Origin: Bufo bufo
Taxonomy: Eukaryota > Chordata > Amphibia > Anura > Bufonidae
DNA: 64,000 nt
Direction: 5' to 3'
Assembly (NCBI RefSeq): GCF_905171765.1
Contig: NC_053397.1
Location: 118,230,378 to 118,294,377 of the forward strand
The first letter of the stretch is position 1. Each line of letters begins with the position of its first letter. The notes beneath the pieces are model-generated. The model saw only the letters and a list, made by a program, of their open reading frames with translations. It was not told where the DNA came from and did not search any database. Of this stretch, positions 44,441-56,863 are shown in pieces. A program made the position numbers and the translations under genes.

Positions 44441-44955
44441 GGTAAAAAATCAGATTACTTCTAAAATGGCTGCTGCACATGTTATAAAGTGAAAGTAAGA
44501 ATCCCGGAAATGCAATATGACCCATAATGTCTTGCAGTTAGCCAATCAGCAGATAGCCATCCCCTGTGGGGTCATAGTCCTATAAAAAGCCTTATCCTGC
44601 ATGCTCTCCATCATTTCAGTGTAAGCTGAGCATAGGAAAGACGAGACAATGTTGCAGAAAGCTTTTAATTGTAGAATATTGGATAGGATAGTGCAGGGAG
44701 AGTGTAGGGAGAGTTTTAGACACTGTAGAGAGAGCATAGAGACACTGCAGAGACGATTAAGGTGGAGTGTAATCCCTATGTGCATCTTGTTCACCTGCTG
44801 CCACAATCACAGTTAATCTTTTAATTTATACATAGAATTAGTGTGCCTCAGTATTAAAGTGCAGTGTAATATATTGCTGTCTGCATCTTGTTTAACCGTT
44901 GCACATTAGCAGTTAATCTCACATTTTATAAACATAATTACTGTCCAGCTGTAGT
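44441..44955. other. Non-coding segment with a ~100-bp imperfect duplication
   Basis: A cctataaaaagcc TATA-like site at about 44580 and an imperfect repeat (agtgtaatcc...gcatcttgttcacc...cagttaatct and agtgtaatat...gcatcttgtttaacc...cagttaatct) are visible. No protein domain is seen. It directly precedes the left end of hAT-2. Confidence 0.45.
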
Positions 44956-45069
44956 AATAGACGAACATCGGCCAGGATGGTTCGCGAACGTGAATGCGCG
45001 TTCACGATCAAATGTTCGCAAACCGTGCGTTCGCATCATGCCCATTGACTTTAATAGCAGGCGAACCTG

Positions 45070-45920
45070 AAAAACCTTCAGGTCATATTTGCATCCACCA
45101 AATACAAACTATGAGTGCACAAATAGTTCCACAACATGGATAGTGACATACCAGAGGCGGTTAATTGGCAAAAATTCCCACAAAAAAATATGTATTTTAA
45201 TCAGGGGCCATTTTTATGTGTCTTAAAGGGAAACTCTCAAAAATGTGCCCTGCTGGAGCCTAGAAATTTATTATTTCCTATTGGTTTGATGTATAAAAAT
45301 GTGCAGCACTCCACGTTTTTGTATCCTGCAGAGTCCATAAAAAAACTGCATACGTTAACGTATTTTTTTTCTACCATGGAACTGTATGGTAAACGGACGC
45401 CACTGTACGGCATCAGTCTGAGGCATCTGTTAACGCATATATTTTTGGTATGCATTAAATGGAGGGCAAAAATAGGATGTGAACCCAGCCCTAGTGTCAG
45501 AATAAGCACCAGTACACAGTAGAGCAGCGTGGCGGAGAGGGGAGGCCGCCATGTACTGACAGAGCGCTACCTGGTCCTGGTGGTCAGGGATAAGGACTGT
45601 GTTTCCCAAGGATCATTTTCTACTGGGAAATACAGGTCACAGTATAATACACTAAAATTTATATAATATAAAGATATTAGCCCTACCCCCGAATAATAAT
45701 ACAATTAGGTGGTCATTTATTATATAGAAATACGTCTATAGGCGTATTTCTGACACAGATTGTGTCGCAAAGGTCCTTAGCTCCACAATCTGCATATTTT
45801 TCCCACTCATGCCAGGTCTAAAAAAGGATGGCATCGGCAGGGAAAGGGATACAGTTATGGCTATCCAGTTAACAGGGGCGGATTAAGTGCATGATAGGCC
45901 CGGGGCTGTCTACCCAACTT

Positions 45921-45955
<35 letters not shown>

Positions 45956-46428
45956 ATTTTAGTTTAGTTTTTTTTTTTGTATGAAGAGGCTGCGGTGCTT
46001 CATGGGCGCCACAGTCTCTTCTTAGGCCATATGACATCTTCAGACTAAAAAAGAATACCCCAAATTGGGTCCTAAACTGAAAAATTTGGTCGCCAAATTT
46101 AAAATACATATAATTGTAATAAAAAAAGACATGGAGGAGAATACAGCACCACATACCTCTTACATCCAGGGACATCTCCTGTCATGTAGACCTTCTCTTT
46201 CCTCTTCTCCTCCATTTGACCCAGACTGCCATGACAAATTCTTTCAGCCGCATCTTGTTTCTACAGTTTGTAACACAGACATGTTAGATTTCTCAATTTT
46301 TCCATCAACCTCCTCATCCTGGTGTCCCCACAGTATCATCCTGCCACCCCCAATACTGTGCCCGTTGTGCTCCCCAATGCTCCAGGTACTATACTGCTGA
46401 AAAAATAGTGACCCTAATAGACATAATT
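45070..46428. other. Non-coding hAT-2 left interior
   Basis: No credible gene is seen. A 128-codon frame at 45136-45522 has no recognised domain and overlaps an opposite frame, so I do not call it. The stretch holds short foldback pieces near 45720-45780 and a long C run at 45924-45952. Confidence 0.45.
45924..45952 (+). repeat. 29-bp poly(C) tract
   Basis: An unbroken run of 29 C is preceded by ggg and followed by tcc. On the other strand it is a G29 run with strong potential for stacked G-quadruplexes. Confidence 0.97.
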
Positions 46429-46563
46429 GGGGTAATTTATCAAACTGGTGTAAAGTAGAACTGGATTTCCAAAAGAGCTGTCAAATATGAAATGTGAGAT
46501 CTGATTGGCTGCTATGGGCAACTAAGCCAGTTCTGCGTTACACCAGTTTGATAAATAACCCCA
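46429..46563. mobile_element. Short foldback MITE (~135 bp)
   Basis: The ends tggggtaatttatcaaactg and cagtttgataaataacccca are inverted. Inner arms (gtgtaaagtagaactgg and ccagttctgcgttacac) extend the repeat to about 37 bp with few mismatches. The interior has ctgattggctgctatgggca. This layout is common for dispersed amphibian foldback repeats; the class is uncertain. Confidence 0.75.
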
Positions 46564-47745
46564 AATGTTTCTATTGTGTCCACAGCAGCTATAATGTCCC
46601 CTAGAGTGCCCCCAGTAATAATAACACCCTGTATTGTGCTCCAGGTAATAATCCCTGTATAGTGTCCCCAGAAATAATAGAATTGCCCCTACAGTGCCTC
46701 CCCAATAGCAACACCCCCATATAGTAATTTCCACCACACTGCCCCCACATAGTAATCCCCCCATAGTAATTTGCCCACACACTGCAATTTCCACCACACT
46801 GCCCCCACATAGCAATTTTCCCCCACAATAGTTTTCCCCACACTGTCCCCACATACCGTAGTAATTTCCCCACACAGAAATTACCCCACACTGTCCCCAC
46901 ATGGCAATTTCCCCCCCACAATAGTTTCCCCCACACTGCCCCATATAGTAATTTGTCCCCACATAGCAATTTCCCCACACTGTCCTCACATAGAAATAAC
47001 CCCACACTGTCCCCATATAGCAATTACCCCCACACAATAGTTTCCCCCACACTGCCCCATATAGAAATTTGCCCCCACATAGTAGTCCCTCCCATAATAA
47101 TTTGCCCCCACACTGCCCCCACATAGCAATTTGCCCCCACACTGCCCCATCTAGTAATTTGCCCCCACATAGTAGTCCCTCTCATAATAATTTGCCCCCA
47201 CATAGCAATTTGCCCCCACACTGCCCCATCTAGTAATTTGCCCCCACATAGTAGTCCCTCTCATAATAATTTGCCCCCACACAGCAATTTGCCCCACATA
47301 GTGTAGTCCCTCTCATAATAATTTGCCCCCACACTGCCCCCACATACCAATTCGCCCCCACATAGTGTAGTCCCTCTCATAATAATTTGCCCCCACACTG
47401 CCCCCACATAGCAATTTGCCCCCACATAGTGTATTCCCTCTCATAATAATTTGCCCCCACATAGCAATTTGCCCCCACATAGCAATTTGCCCCCACATAG
47501 CAATTTGACCCACATAGTGTAGTCCCTCTCATAATAATTTGCCCCCACATAGCAATTTGCCCCCACATAGCAATTTGCCCCCACATAGCAATTTGCCCCC
47601 ACATAGTGTAGTCCCTCTCATAATAATTTGCCCCACATAGTGTAGTCCCTCTCATAATAATTTGCCCCCACACAGCAATTTGCCCCCACATAGTGTAGTC
47701 CCTCTCATAATAATTTGCCCCCACATAGTGTAGTCCCTCTCATAA
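46564..47745. repeat. Minisatellite, tttgcccccacatag units, with longer composite units
   Basis: The base motif is a ~20-bp unit, cacatagcaatttgccccca, and a second unit, tagtgtagtccctctcataa with taatttgccccc. Together they form composites of about 50-70 bp repeated to 47745. The 46600-47000 part is older and more diverged (cacactgtccccacatagca). Minus-strand frames full of MWGQIAMWGQ are by-products of the period. Confidence 0.92.
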
Positions 47746-48346
47746 TAGGCTGGATCTGGAGGTCGGCTGTTGATGGGTTGGGTGCAAGAATGATCTCATA
47801 TAAAAAGTGACCAACACATCTTCAAACCGCCCTCTTTTTGCTGGCGCGGTAGGATTGGTACCCGCACCTGTTTCGCTGTTGTCACGGATGATGTTGCAGA
47901 TAGCTGGAAGTTATGGATAAACATCCAACTGGCTTGATTCCAAACTAAGGAGCATAAAGGTGACCCCTATAAAACCCTAAGAGCTCACCCTGACTGCTAA
48001 GCACATACAATACAAGGGTCTCAGAGGTAGACGATTGCATGCCCTCGTACCTAGACTGTGTGACATCTGAAAACCCTATAATAGTGAGGGGACACGACCA
48101 CCGGCACCCTGCACTTAATACGGAGGGAGTCATTGTCACCTACAATCAAGCCAGCAAGGAAACACAATACATGAAAGTACTTATCTGAACAAGCAGCAAC
48201 AGAAGTGACCACTTCAATCCAGGAAGTAGTATAAACCGCAAAGTGAGGCAGTATGGGAGGGAATATAAAGGAAAGAGGATTAGTCTAAGTAGGTGACACC
48301 TGGGAGAAGGAAATGAGATGACAAAGTGAAACCAAAACAAAGAACA
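47746..48346. other. Non-coding segment downstream of hAT-2 transposase
   Basis: No gene or element end is recognised. hAT-2 transposase homology stops near 48400, and the C-terminal domain expected here is missing, so this sequence replaced it by insertion or deletion. A tataaaaggacg TATA-like motif is at about 48359. Confidence 0.45.
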
Positions 48347-51020
48347 TCATGCAAGAGGTATAAAAGGACGTCTCTCAGACCTTCCCACAGAAGTGGCGGT
48401 GACAGCTGTGGGTGGAAATTCCTCTGCCAGTGCCCGCAACAGTAGTATGCAGCATCTCTCACAGCAAGGCCTGTAAATGCTCATTCTGACAGCCCTCTGT
48501 GATGCTGGTAACATGTCTGCCAGTTTGTACCGGGGGTCTAAGTACGTTGCCACCCAGTACAGGTCCTTCACCTTAAAGCTTTTTATACGGGGGTCCCTCT
48601 TCAAACACTGGAGCATAAAGGACCCCATTTGCACTAAATTGGAAGTGGTGGAGCGCCCTGGCTCCTGCTCGTCGCCCAGGAGAATGTCCTCGGTCTCCTC
48701 CCCCCAGCCACATACAACACCAGGGATCCCTGAAAATATTAAAGCCTGCTCTTCTTGCTCCTCCTCCTCCCCCCAGCCACCATCCTCCTCTGACTCCTCT
48801 TCAGACTCCTGCTGACTTGTCTCAGATGGAGTAGCCCCCCTCGGGAATTCATTCAGCATTGTGACTTACTCATCTTCCACCTCCTGCTCCTCGACAGCTT
48901 GATCAATGACACGATACAATGCACGCTCCAGAAAGAAGGCGTAAGGTACGATGTCACTGATGGCACCCTGGCTGCGACTGACCAGTTTGGTAATCTCATC
49001 AAATGGCTGCAGAAGTCTGCATGCATCGCGCATGAGCAGCCACTCGCGCGGTGAAAAGAAACCAAGCTACCCAGAACCTGTCCTGCCGCAGAGTTCGTAC
49101 AGGTAGTCGTTAAGGGCACGTTTCTGCTGGAGCAGCCTATCAAGCATATACAAGGTGGAGTTCCAGTTCGTCGGGCAGTCACAAATCAGACGTTTGACGG
49201 GCAAGTGGTGTCGCCGCTGAACGTCAGCAAGGCGAGACATGGCCGTGTAAGATCTTCTATAGCTCTTTGCTATCAGGTGAATGCCTATTGCCTAATTTTT
49301 GGGGCCTATACTGGCTGACAGTTACATATTTATTCTGTGACCGCCTAATGTACCTCCAGCCACAGAATCCAAAGTTCTTTGCAGAGATTTTCCTGGCCTT
49401 CCGCAAGACGTCCTGGACCCCAGGGTATTTGGCAACGAGTCGCTGCACGACTAAGATCATGACATGTGCCATGCATGGCATGTGTGTCATTTTGCCCTGT
49501 TTCAGTGCGCTCAGCAGATTGGCACCGCTGTCGCACACCACTTTACCAACTGTCAAATTGAGCAAGGTTAGCCACTGATCGGCCTGTGTCCGCAGAGCAA
49601 CAGCCGCAGCACAGCATGCCAACGTCTCACATGGCACGTGGAATAGGTTTTGGGGAGCTTGGAAGGTGCAGCGGAAGAGGTGGTAGCAGTGGAAAAGGAG
49701 GAGTCAGCCGAGGAGGAGACGGAGGATGGAGTAGGAGGAGGAGGAGAAGAGGCAGGCCTGCATGCATTCTGTGGTGGTAACACCAAATCCACACGGGTGC
49801 CATGGGTTGACTGCCATCAGAAGGTTCACCCAGTGGGCAGTAAAAGTTATGTACCTTCCCTGCCCGTGTTTGCTAGACCACGTGTCTGTGGTCAGATGTA
49901 TCTTGGCACCGACACTGTGTGCCAAAGATATATTAACTTGCCGCTGAACGTGGCCATATAATTCAGGGATGCCCTTCTGGGAGAAAAAGTTCCTTCCGGG
50001 GACCTTCCATTGCGGTGTGCCAATGGCCACACATTTTCTAAAGGCATCCGAGTCCACCAATTTATATGGCAGTAGTTGGAGGGCTAGCAGTTCCGACAAG
50101 CCAGCGGTCAGCCGTTGGGCAAGAGGATTATCCGGCGTCATCATTTTTTTACTCTCAAACATTTGGGGGACGGAAGCCTGCCTTGTGCTTGATGAACGCA
50201 ACGAGGTGGTGTGGAGGACAAATGGGAGGAGAAGGACAAGAGGCAGGACATGGAGCATCGGGAGTGTGGCTTTGTGGGTTCTAACGTTCTATCCCACTGG
50301 GCTCGGTGATGGGAGGCCAGGTGCTTTCTTAAGGCAGTCGTCCCTAGGTGAGTGTTGGGCTTACCGCAACGTATGCATTGACAGCACAGGCTGCAGATGG
50401 CAACACTATTATAAGCAGCTGACACGTTAAAAAAAGCCCACACTGCGGAGCCATGTGCCGGCATGGTGGATGGCTTGCTCCAGATACATTTGCAGTCTGC
50501 TTTTTCGCCTCCTGTGCACTGCGAGTTCTGCCTACTTCTCCTCCCTATCTGCTGCTCAGTCTCTCCCTCTGAACTCCCCTCCTCTTCCTCTCTTGTGGGC
50601 ACCCACGTGACGTCCATCAACACGTCACCTTCACCACCACTGACATAAGAGATCTCGGAATAGGCATCAACAGTAGGGACCACCCTCCTTGGGCTGATCT
50701 GGGTACTGTCGTCAGACCGCTGGATGGCTGCGCATCATTAAGGTCTGGGAAAGGATGGGAAAATAATTAGAGTGGAGGGGCTATGGTGGTAGTGGTGGTG
50801 TCTTTGGGGGTGCACACAGCAGAGAGTGAGGAGGGTGCAGATACAAAGGGTGAGGAGGGTGCAGAAGCGGAAGGCTTAGTGAGCCACTCAACCAACTCTG
50901 GTGAGCCCTTTGAAGTTACGCACACGCCTTTTCCAACTTACCACTTAGGCTCCGGCCTGGTGCACCTGTCCGACCCCTTCCATCCCTGCAGAACGATCTG
51001 CTTCTTCCTCTGGCTGTCAT
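48347..51020 (-). pseudogene. hAT-2 transposase, C-terminally truncated
   Basis: This is a relative of the hAT-1 transposase. The minus-strand start at 51020 gives MTARGRSRSF, matching the hAT-1 start. Acidic linkers follow (YSEISYVSGGEGDVLMDVTWVP near 50660), then a BED finger (WAFFNVS, CSLCCQC, LGTTALRKHLASHH; about 50440-50300), LHLTTDTWSSKHGQG-type core (first Asp, about 49890) and VVCDSGANLLSAL (second Asp, about 49540). Acidic and LVQMGSFMLQCL, YWVATYLDPRYK segments reach about 48500. The hATC dimerisation region is absent. A ~130-bp foreign insert sits near 49255-49385, and several frameshifts are present (about 50780, 50250, 49750, 49200, 48860). Non-functional. Confidence 0.9.
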
Positions 51021-51064
51021 TTTCTAAATGACCCTCTGCCTAAGTCTGTAGAGAAGAGCAGTAT

Positions 51065-51191
51065 TTGTGGAAGAAGGTATATGGCACCCCTCAATCAGTA
51101 TTTGGCGGAAACAGGAATATAGCACCCCTCAATCAGTATTTGGCGAAAACAGGTATATGGCACACCTCAATCAGTATTTTGTGGAAGCAGG
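51065..51191. repeat. Start of the 38/44-bp satellite
   Basis: Three units (ggtatatggcacccctcaat with cagtatttggcggaaaca) begin about 45 bp upstream of the hAT-2 transposase start. The block ends exactly at gtggaagcagg (51191), where foreign sequence starts. The array resumes at 55210. Confidence 0.93.
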
Positions 51192-51266
51192 CATAACATC
51201 ACAGGAAATAAGAAAGAGCTGCATGGACATAGCCCAGAATGGAAGATAGGAGCAATAAAGGGAAAA

Positions 51267-51550
51267 TAAATGCATCACCACCACCATAGCCCCTCCACTC
51301 AAATTATTTTCCCATCCTTTCCCAGACCTTAACGATGCGCAGCCATTCTTGCCATCGGATGAGGAAGAGGAGGTAGCAACGGCTGCCACCCAGCGGTCTG
51401 ATGACAGTACCCAGATCAGCCCAAGGAGGGTGATCCCCGCTGTTGCTGCTTATTCCGAGATCTCTTATGTCAGTGGCGGTGAAGGTGATGTGTCGATGGA
51501 TGTCACGTGGGTGCCCACAAGAGAGGAAGAGGAGGGGAGTTCAGAGGGAG
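51267..51550 (+). repeat. Inverted duplicate of the hAT-2 N-terminal region
   Basis: On the plus strand this repeats sequence found on the minus strand at about 50570-50800 (shared: tagcccctccactc, ttttcccatcctttcccaga, ccagatcagcccaaggaggg, ttcagagggag). The two arms lie about 470 bp apart in opposite orientation. The plus arm retains about 45 bp (ttgccatcggatgaggaaga...) that the minus arm lacks, so it preserves an older version. It abuts LINE-1. Confidence 0.88.
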
Positions 51551-51640
51551 GCTCAGGCTGAGAACGTTGCAATGCCACTGCCACAGAGGCCCCCTAGAAA
51601 TGGAAGATGAATTACTGCAGGTTCTGGTAGACTGAAAGTT

Positions 51641-52283
51641 GTGGATAGAAGACATGTCCCACAGGCTGTGGCTCTCCATAATTCATTTGCAGCACTTTCA
51701 GAGTGCAAGAGCAACATGGAGGATGGCTCAAGCACAGTGGGTGAAGAACAATCATCTCCCATGCCTAAAGTATGCAAGACTGCAGCCAAAGACAAAAAGG
51801 AGAAGGTGAGGACTGATAGTAAGCAGCTGTTGGTGGGCTATTCCATCATAAGAGGTGTGAAGTTTGAGGAAAATGGTGTTGTGATATGTCTCCCTGGTGC
51901 TACCGCTTGCAATGATAGACGACGGATCCTTAATATTGTTAGGCAATCTTGGGACAAATGATCTGGCTTGCAATGAGGTTTCAAAGGTGAAAGAAGCTTT
52001 TCACACACTTGGAAAGGATATACGGGAGGTTGCATCAACTGTTTCATTCTCTGCAGTTTTGCCTGTGCAAAACCTTCAACATGACAGGAAGATGCGCATT
52101 AAGGAATTCAATGTATGGCCTGGTGAATGGTGTCTGAACCAAGGGTTTGGCTTTGTGTCTCATGTTAGCTCTTGTTGGAATGGAAAAGAACTGTACAAGA
52201 AAGATGGTTTGCATCTTTCTCTCAAGGGAACGAATGTCCTCAGTAAAGAGTTCCAAGTATTTGCTAAGGAGCATTTAAACTAG
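51641..52283 (+). pseudogene. LINE-1 ORF1, SGNH/GDSL-like esterase domain
   Basis: CR1-type ORF1 proteins can carry a lipase/esterase-like domain. Here block I reads LLVGYSIIRGV near 51828, where the expected GDS is GYS so the Asp is lost but the Ser kept. After a frameshift near 51940, block III is GTNDLAC and block V is KDGLHLS near 52203, keeping the Asp-X-X-His pair. The frame ends at 52283 (LN stop), like the LINE-2 ORF1. One frameshift separates the halves. Confidence 0.8.
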
Positions 52284-52347
52284 GAAAGGGGGGCAAAAGA
52301 GTGATAATCCAGCAGTCCAACTGCCCCCCGAAACTATATGCCAGAAG

Positions 52348-55114
52348 ATGCCAGTAGCACAAAGGTTTAGAAATGACAAGCTCAGATTCTTGTCTACAAA
52401 TGCTTGCAGTTTAAGGAATAAGATCAATGAACTTGAGGCTATAATGGCATCTGAGAATATAGATTTAGTGGCTGTTACTGAGACATGGTTCAATGGGAGC
52501 AATGACTGGGATATAACAAGGGTTATACCAGGGTTCTCTCTATACAGGAAAGACAGAGAAGGCAAGAAGGGGGAGGGGTGGCCCTGTATGTGAAAGATAA
52601 CATAAAATCTAATTTGATACAAGTTAACGAGAACAATTTAGAGTCAGTTTGGGTTACCTTGCAGCTTGATAATCATAAGGTAACTCATGTAGGTGTAATA
52701 TATAGACCACCTAGCCAAGTCATTAGATTAGAATTAGATGATCTACTAGTTGAAAAAATAGCTAAAATGACATTGAAGGGGAAGTTATCATTATGGGAGA
52801 CTTCAATCTTCCTGATGTAAACTGGAAAACCAAAATAGCTAGTTCTGCCAGGAATACAGATATTCTAAATTCCCTACTGGGATTATCTCTACAGCAAGTA
52901 GTTGAGGAGCCAACCTGGAAGGAGGCCATTTTAGATTTAGTATTCACGAATGGGAATTTGGTATCTGATATTACTGTAGGGGAAAGCTTGGGATCTAGTG
53001 ATCACCAGTCAGTGTGGTTTACTATAAGTACAGTGACTGAGTCAAACCACACAAAAACAAAAGTTTAGATTAGTGGTATACGAGTCCCTATCAGATTGGA
53101 ACAGTTTCAATGGAGTCCAGGAGAAATGGGACTACTTAAAAGTGGCACTATTGAAGGCAACAGAAAATTGCATTAGGCTTGTCAGTAAAAGCAAAAAAAA
53201 GGAAGAGACCACTGTGGTACTCAGCAGAAGTGGCCAAAATCATTAAAAACAAAAAGATAGCATTTAGTAATTATAAAAAAAAAAAATATGAGGATGACAG
53301 GCAAATTTATAAGATTAGGCAGAGAGAGGCCAAACAAGTTATAAGAGCTTCTAAAGCACAGGCAGAAGAGTAATTAGTTCAGTTGTTGAAAAAAGTCAAT
53401 AAGAAATTCTTCAGATACATAAATGAAAAAAGGAAACTAAAACAAGGAATTACCAAATTAAAAACAAAAAAAGCAAGGTATATGGAAGAAGATAAAGAAC
53501 TAGCTGACTGCCTCAATGAATACTTCTGTTCATTTTTTACAAAGGCAAATGAAGGAAAAAGACCTCAGTTAGGAAAGAATACTAATGAATCTTTTGATGC
53601 ATGTGTCTTTACAGAGAAAGAAGTTCTAAGTTAGCTGTCTAAAATTAATACAAATAAGTCACAGGGGCCTTATGGGATACACCCAAAGCTATTAAAAGTA
53701 GCTCAGCGGTGAACTAGCAAAACCATTAACAGATTTATTTAACCAATCACTGGCAACAGGAGTCGTCCCAGAAGATTGGAAATTAGCAAATGTTGTGCCC
53801 ATTCACAAGAAAAGTAGTATGGAGGAATCGGGCAACTATAGGCCAGTAAGCATGACATCAATAGTGGGGAAATTAATGGAAACCATACTTAAGGAGAGGA
53901 TTGTAGAACATCTAAAATCCCATGGATTGAAAGATGAAAATCAGCATGGGTTTACTTCAGGGAGATCATGTCAAACTAATCTTATTGATTTTTTTAATTG
54001 GGTGAAAAAAATAATAGATGGCGGAGGTGCAGTAGACATCGCTTATCTAGACTTTAGTAAGGCTTTTGATACTGTCCCACATAGAAGGCTTATCAATAAA
54101 TTGCAGTCTTTGTGCGTGGACTCCCATATTTTTGAATGGATTAGGCAGTGGCTGAGGGACAGACAACAGAGGGTTGTAGTCAATAGAGTATATTCAGACC
54201 ATGGTCTTGTTACCAGTGGGGTACCTCAGGGATCTGTTCTGGGACCCATATTGTTTAATATCTTTATCAGCGAAATTGCAGAAGGCCTCGATGGTAAGGT
54301 GTGTCTTTTTGCTGATGACACAAACATTTGTAACAGGGTTGATGTTCCTGGAGGAATACACCAAATGCAAAAGGATTTAGGAAAACTAGAGGAATGGTCA
54401 GAAATCTGGCAACTAAAATTTAATGTTGATAAGTGCAAGATAATGCACCTGGGGCGTAAAAACCCAAGAGCAGAATATAAAATCAGTGATACAGTCCTAA
54501 CCTCAGTATCTGAGGAAAGGGATTTAGGGGTCATTATTTCAGAAGACTTAAAGGTAGGCAGACAATGTCATAGAGCAGCAGGAAATGCTAGCAGAATGCT
54601 TGGGTGTATAGGGAGAGGCATTACCAGTAGAAAGAGGGAGGTGCTCATGCCGCTCTACAGAGCACTAGTGAGACCTCATATGGAGTATTGTGCTCAGTAC
54701 TGGAGACCATATCTCCAGAAGGATATTGATACTTTGGAGAGAGTTCAGAGAAGAGTTACTAAACTAGTACATGGATTGCAGGACAAAACTTACCAGGAAA
54801 GATTAAAGGACCTTAACATGTATAGCTTGGAAGAAAGACGAGACAGAGGGGATATGATAGAAACTTTTAAATACATAAAGGAAATCAACAAGGTAAAAGA
54901 GGAGAGAATATTTAAAAGAAGAAAAACTACTACAACAGGACATAGTTTTAAATTAGAGGGGGAAAGGTTTAAAAGTAATATCAGGAAGTATTACTTTACT
55001 GAGAGAGTAGTGGCTGCATGGAATAGCCTTCCTGCAGAAGTGGTAGCTGCAAATACAGTGAAGGAGTTTAAGCATGCATGGGATAGGCATAAGGCCATCC
55101 TTCATATAAGATAG
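52348..55114 (+). pseudogene. LINE-1 ORF2: endonuclease and reverse transcriptase
   Basis: The AP-like endonuclease lies at 52348-53068 (LSTNACSLRNKINELE, AVTETWF, MGDFNLPDVNW, SSDHQSVWF), broken near 52575 and 52795. A basic linker at 53179-53634 has stops at 53371 and 53632. The RT runs open from 53795 to 55114: YRPVSMTSIVGK, AYLDFSKAFDTVPH, SGVPQGSVLGPILFNIFI and FADDTNIC (catalytic Asp pair near 54315). The C-terminal CR1 motif region follows (EYCAQYWRPYLQKD, ERVQRR, AWNSLPAEVV). The enzyme performs target-primed reverse transcription; this copy cannot. Confidence 0.93.
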
Positions 55115-56819
55115 GGCCAGGGGCTATTCGTAGTATTCAGTATATTGGGCAGACTAGATGGGCCAAATGGTTCTTATCTGGCAACACATTCTATGTTTCT
55201 ATGTTTCTAGGTGTATCGCAGCCCTCAATCAGTATTTGGTGGAAGAAGGTATATAGTAATAGCACCCCTCAATCAGTATTTTGTGGAAGAAGGTATATGG
55301 CACCCCTCAATCAGTATTCGGCAGAAACAGGTATATAGCACCCCTCAATCAGTATTTGGCAGAAACAGGTATATAGCACCCCTCAATCAGTATTTGGCGG
55401 AAACAGGTATATAGCACCCCTCAATCAGTATTTGGCGGAAACAGGTATATGGTATCACTCAATCTGTATTTTGTGGAAGTTTGTATATCGCAGCCCTCAA
55501 TCTGTATTTTGTGGAAGCAGGTATATAGCAATAGCACCCCTTAATCAGTATTTTGTGGAAGAAGGTATATAGCACCCCTCAATAAGTATTTGGCAGAAAC
55601 AGGCATATAGCACCCCTCAATCAGTATTTGGCAGAAACAGGTATATAGCACCCCTCAATAAGTTCTTTGTGGAGGCAGGTGTATCGCAGCCCTCAATCAG
55701 TATTTGGTGGAAGAAGGTATATAGCAATAGCACCCCTCAATCAGTATTTTGTGGAAGAAGGTATATGGCACCCCTCAATCAGTATTTGGCAGAAACAGGT
55801 ATATGGTACCGCTCAATCTGTATTTTGTGGAAGTAGGTATATCACAGCCCTCAATCTGTATTTTATGGAAGCAGGTATATAGCAATAGCACCCCTTAATC
55901 AGTATTTTGTGGAAGAAGGAATATGGCACCCTCAATCAGTATTTGGCGGAAACAGGTATATAGCACCCCTCAATCAGTATTTGGCAGAAACAGGTATATG
56001 GCACTCCTCAATCAGTATTTTGTGGAAGCAGGTGTATCGCAGCACTCAATCAGGATTTGGTGGAAGATGGTATATATCAAAAGAACCCCTCAATCAGTAT
56101 TTTGTGAAAGAAGGTATATGGCACCACTCAATCAGTATTTGTCAGAAACAGGTATTCAGCACCCCTCAATCAGTATTGGGCGGAAACAGGCATATAGCAC
56201 CCCTCAATCAGTATTTGGCGGAAATAGGTACATGGCAACCCTCAATGAGTATTTTGTGGAAGCAAGTGTATCGCAGCCCTCAATCAGTATTTGGTGGAAG
56301 AAGGTATATAGCAATAGCACTCCTCAATCAGTATTTTGTGGAAGAAGGTATATGGCACCCCTCAATCAATATTTGGCAGAAACAGGTATATGGCATCCCT
56401 CAATCAGTATTTTGTGCAAGCAGGTGTATTGTAGCCCTCAATCAGTATTTGGTGGAAGAAGGTATAAATCAATAGAACCCCTCAATCAGTATTTTGTAGA
56501 AGAAGGTATATGGCACCCCTCAATCAGTATTTGGCAGAAACAGGTATATAGCACCCCTCAATCAGTATTTGTCGGAAACAGGTATATAGCATCCCTCAAT
56601 CAGTATTTGTCGGAAACAGGTATATAGCATCCCTCAATCAGTATTTTGTGGAAGCAGGTGTATTGCAGCCCTCAATCAGTATTTGGTGGAAGAAGATATA
56701 TAGCAATAGCACCCCTCAATCAGTATTTTGTAGAAGAAGGTATATGGCACCCCTCAATCAGTATTTGGCGGAAACAGGTATATAGCACCCCTCAATCAGA
56801 ATTTGGTGGAAACAGGTAT

Positions 56820-56863
56820 ATGGGCCAAATGGTTCTTATCTAGCAACACATTCTATGTTTCTA
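56820..56863 (+). mobile_element. LINE-1 3' tail fragment inside the satellite
   Basis: The 44 bases (atgggccaaatggttcttat ... ttctatgtttct) match the extreme 3' end of LINE-1 at 55158-55209, and are followed by the same ggtgtatcgcagccctcaat junction. On the left the satellite is cut after ggaaacaggtat. It is either a strongly 5'-truncated insertion at the same site or a copy carried by satellite amplification. Confidence 0.9.

Larger units (their letters stand above)
51551..55209 (+). mobile_element. LINE-1: CR1-like non-LTR retrotransposon
   Basis: This is a nearly full-length element with ORF1 (SGNH esterase type), ORF2 (endonuclease and reverse transcriptase) and a 3' tail ending ttctatgtttctatgtttct. 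The short ttctatg repeat is typical of CR1-type 3' ends. The satellite resumes directly at ggtgtatcgcag. The exact 5' boundary is uncertain because the inverted hAT arm precedes it. The copy is inactive because of stops and frameshifts in both ORFs. Confidence 0.9.

Noticed and set aside
45136..45522. Frame of 128 codons in the hAT-2 left interior
   Set aside because: An opposite frame overlaps it, no domain is recognised, and the region looks like decayed repeat.
46522..47724. Minus-strand frames rich in MWGQIA repeats
   Set aside because: They follow the minisatellite period exactly and are not a protein family.
55923..56627. Plus-strand frame of 234 codons in the satellite
   Set aside because: The satellite unit lacks stops in some phases; the frame changes between unit types and ends at random. 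No conserved domain.
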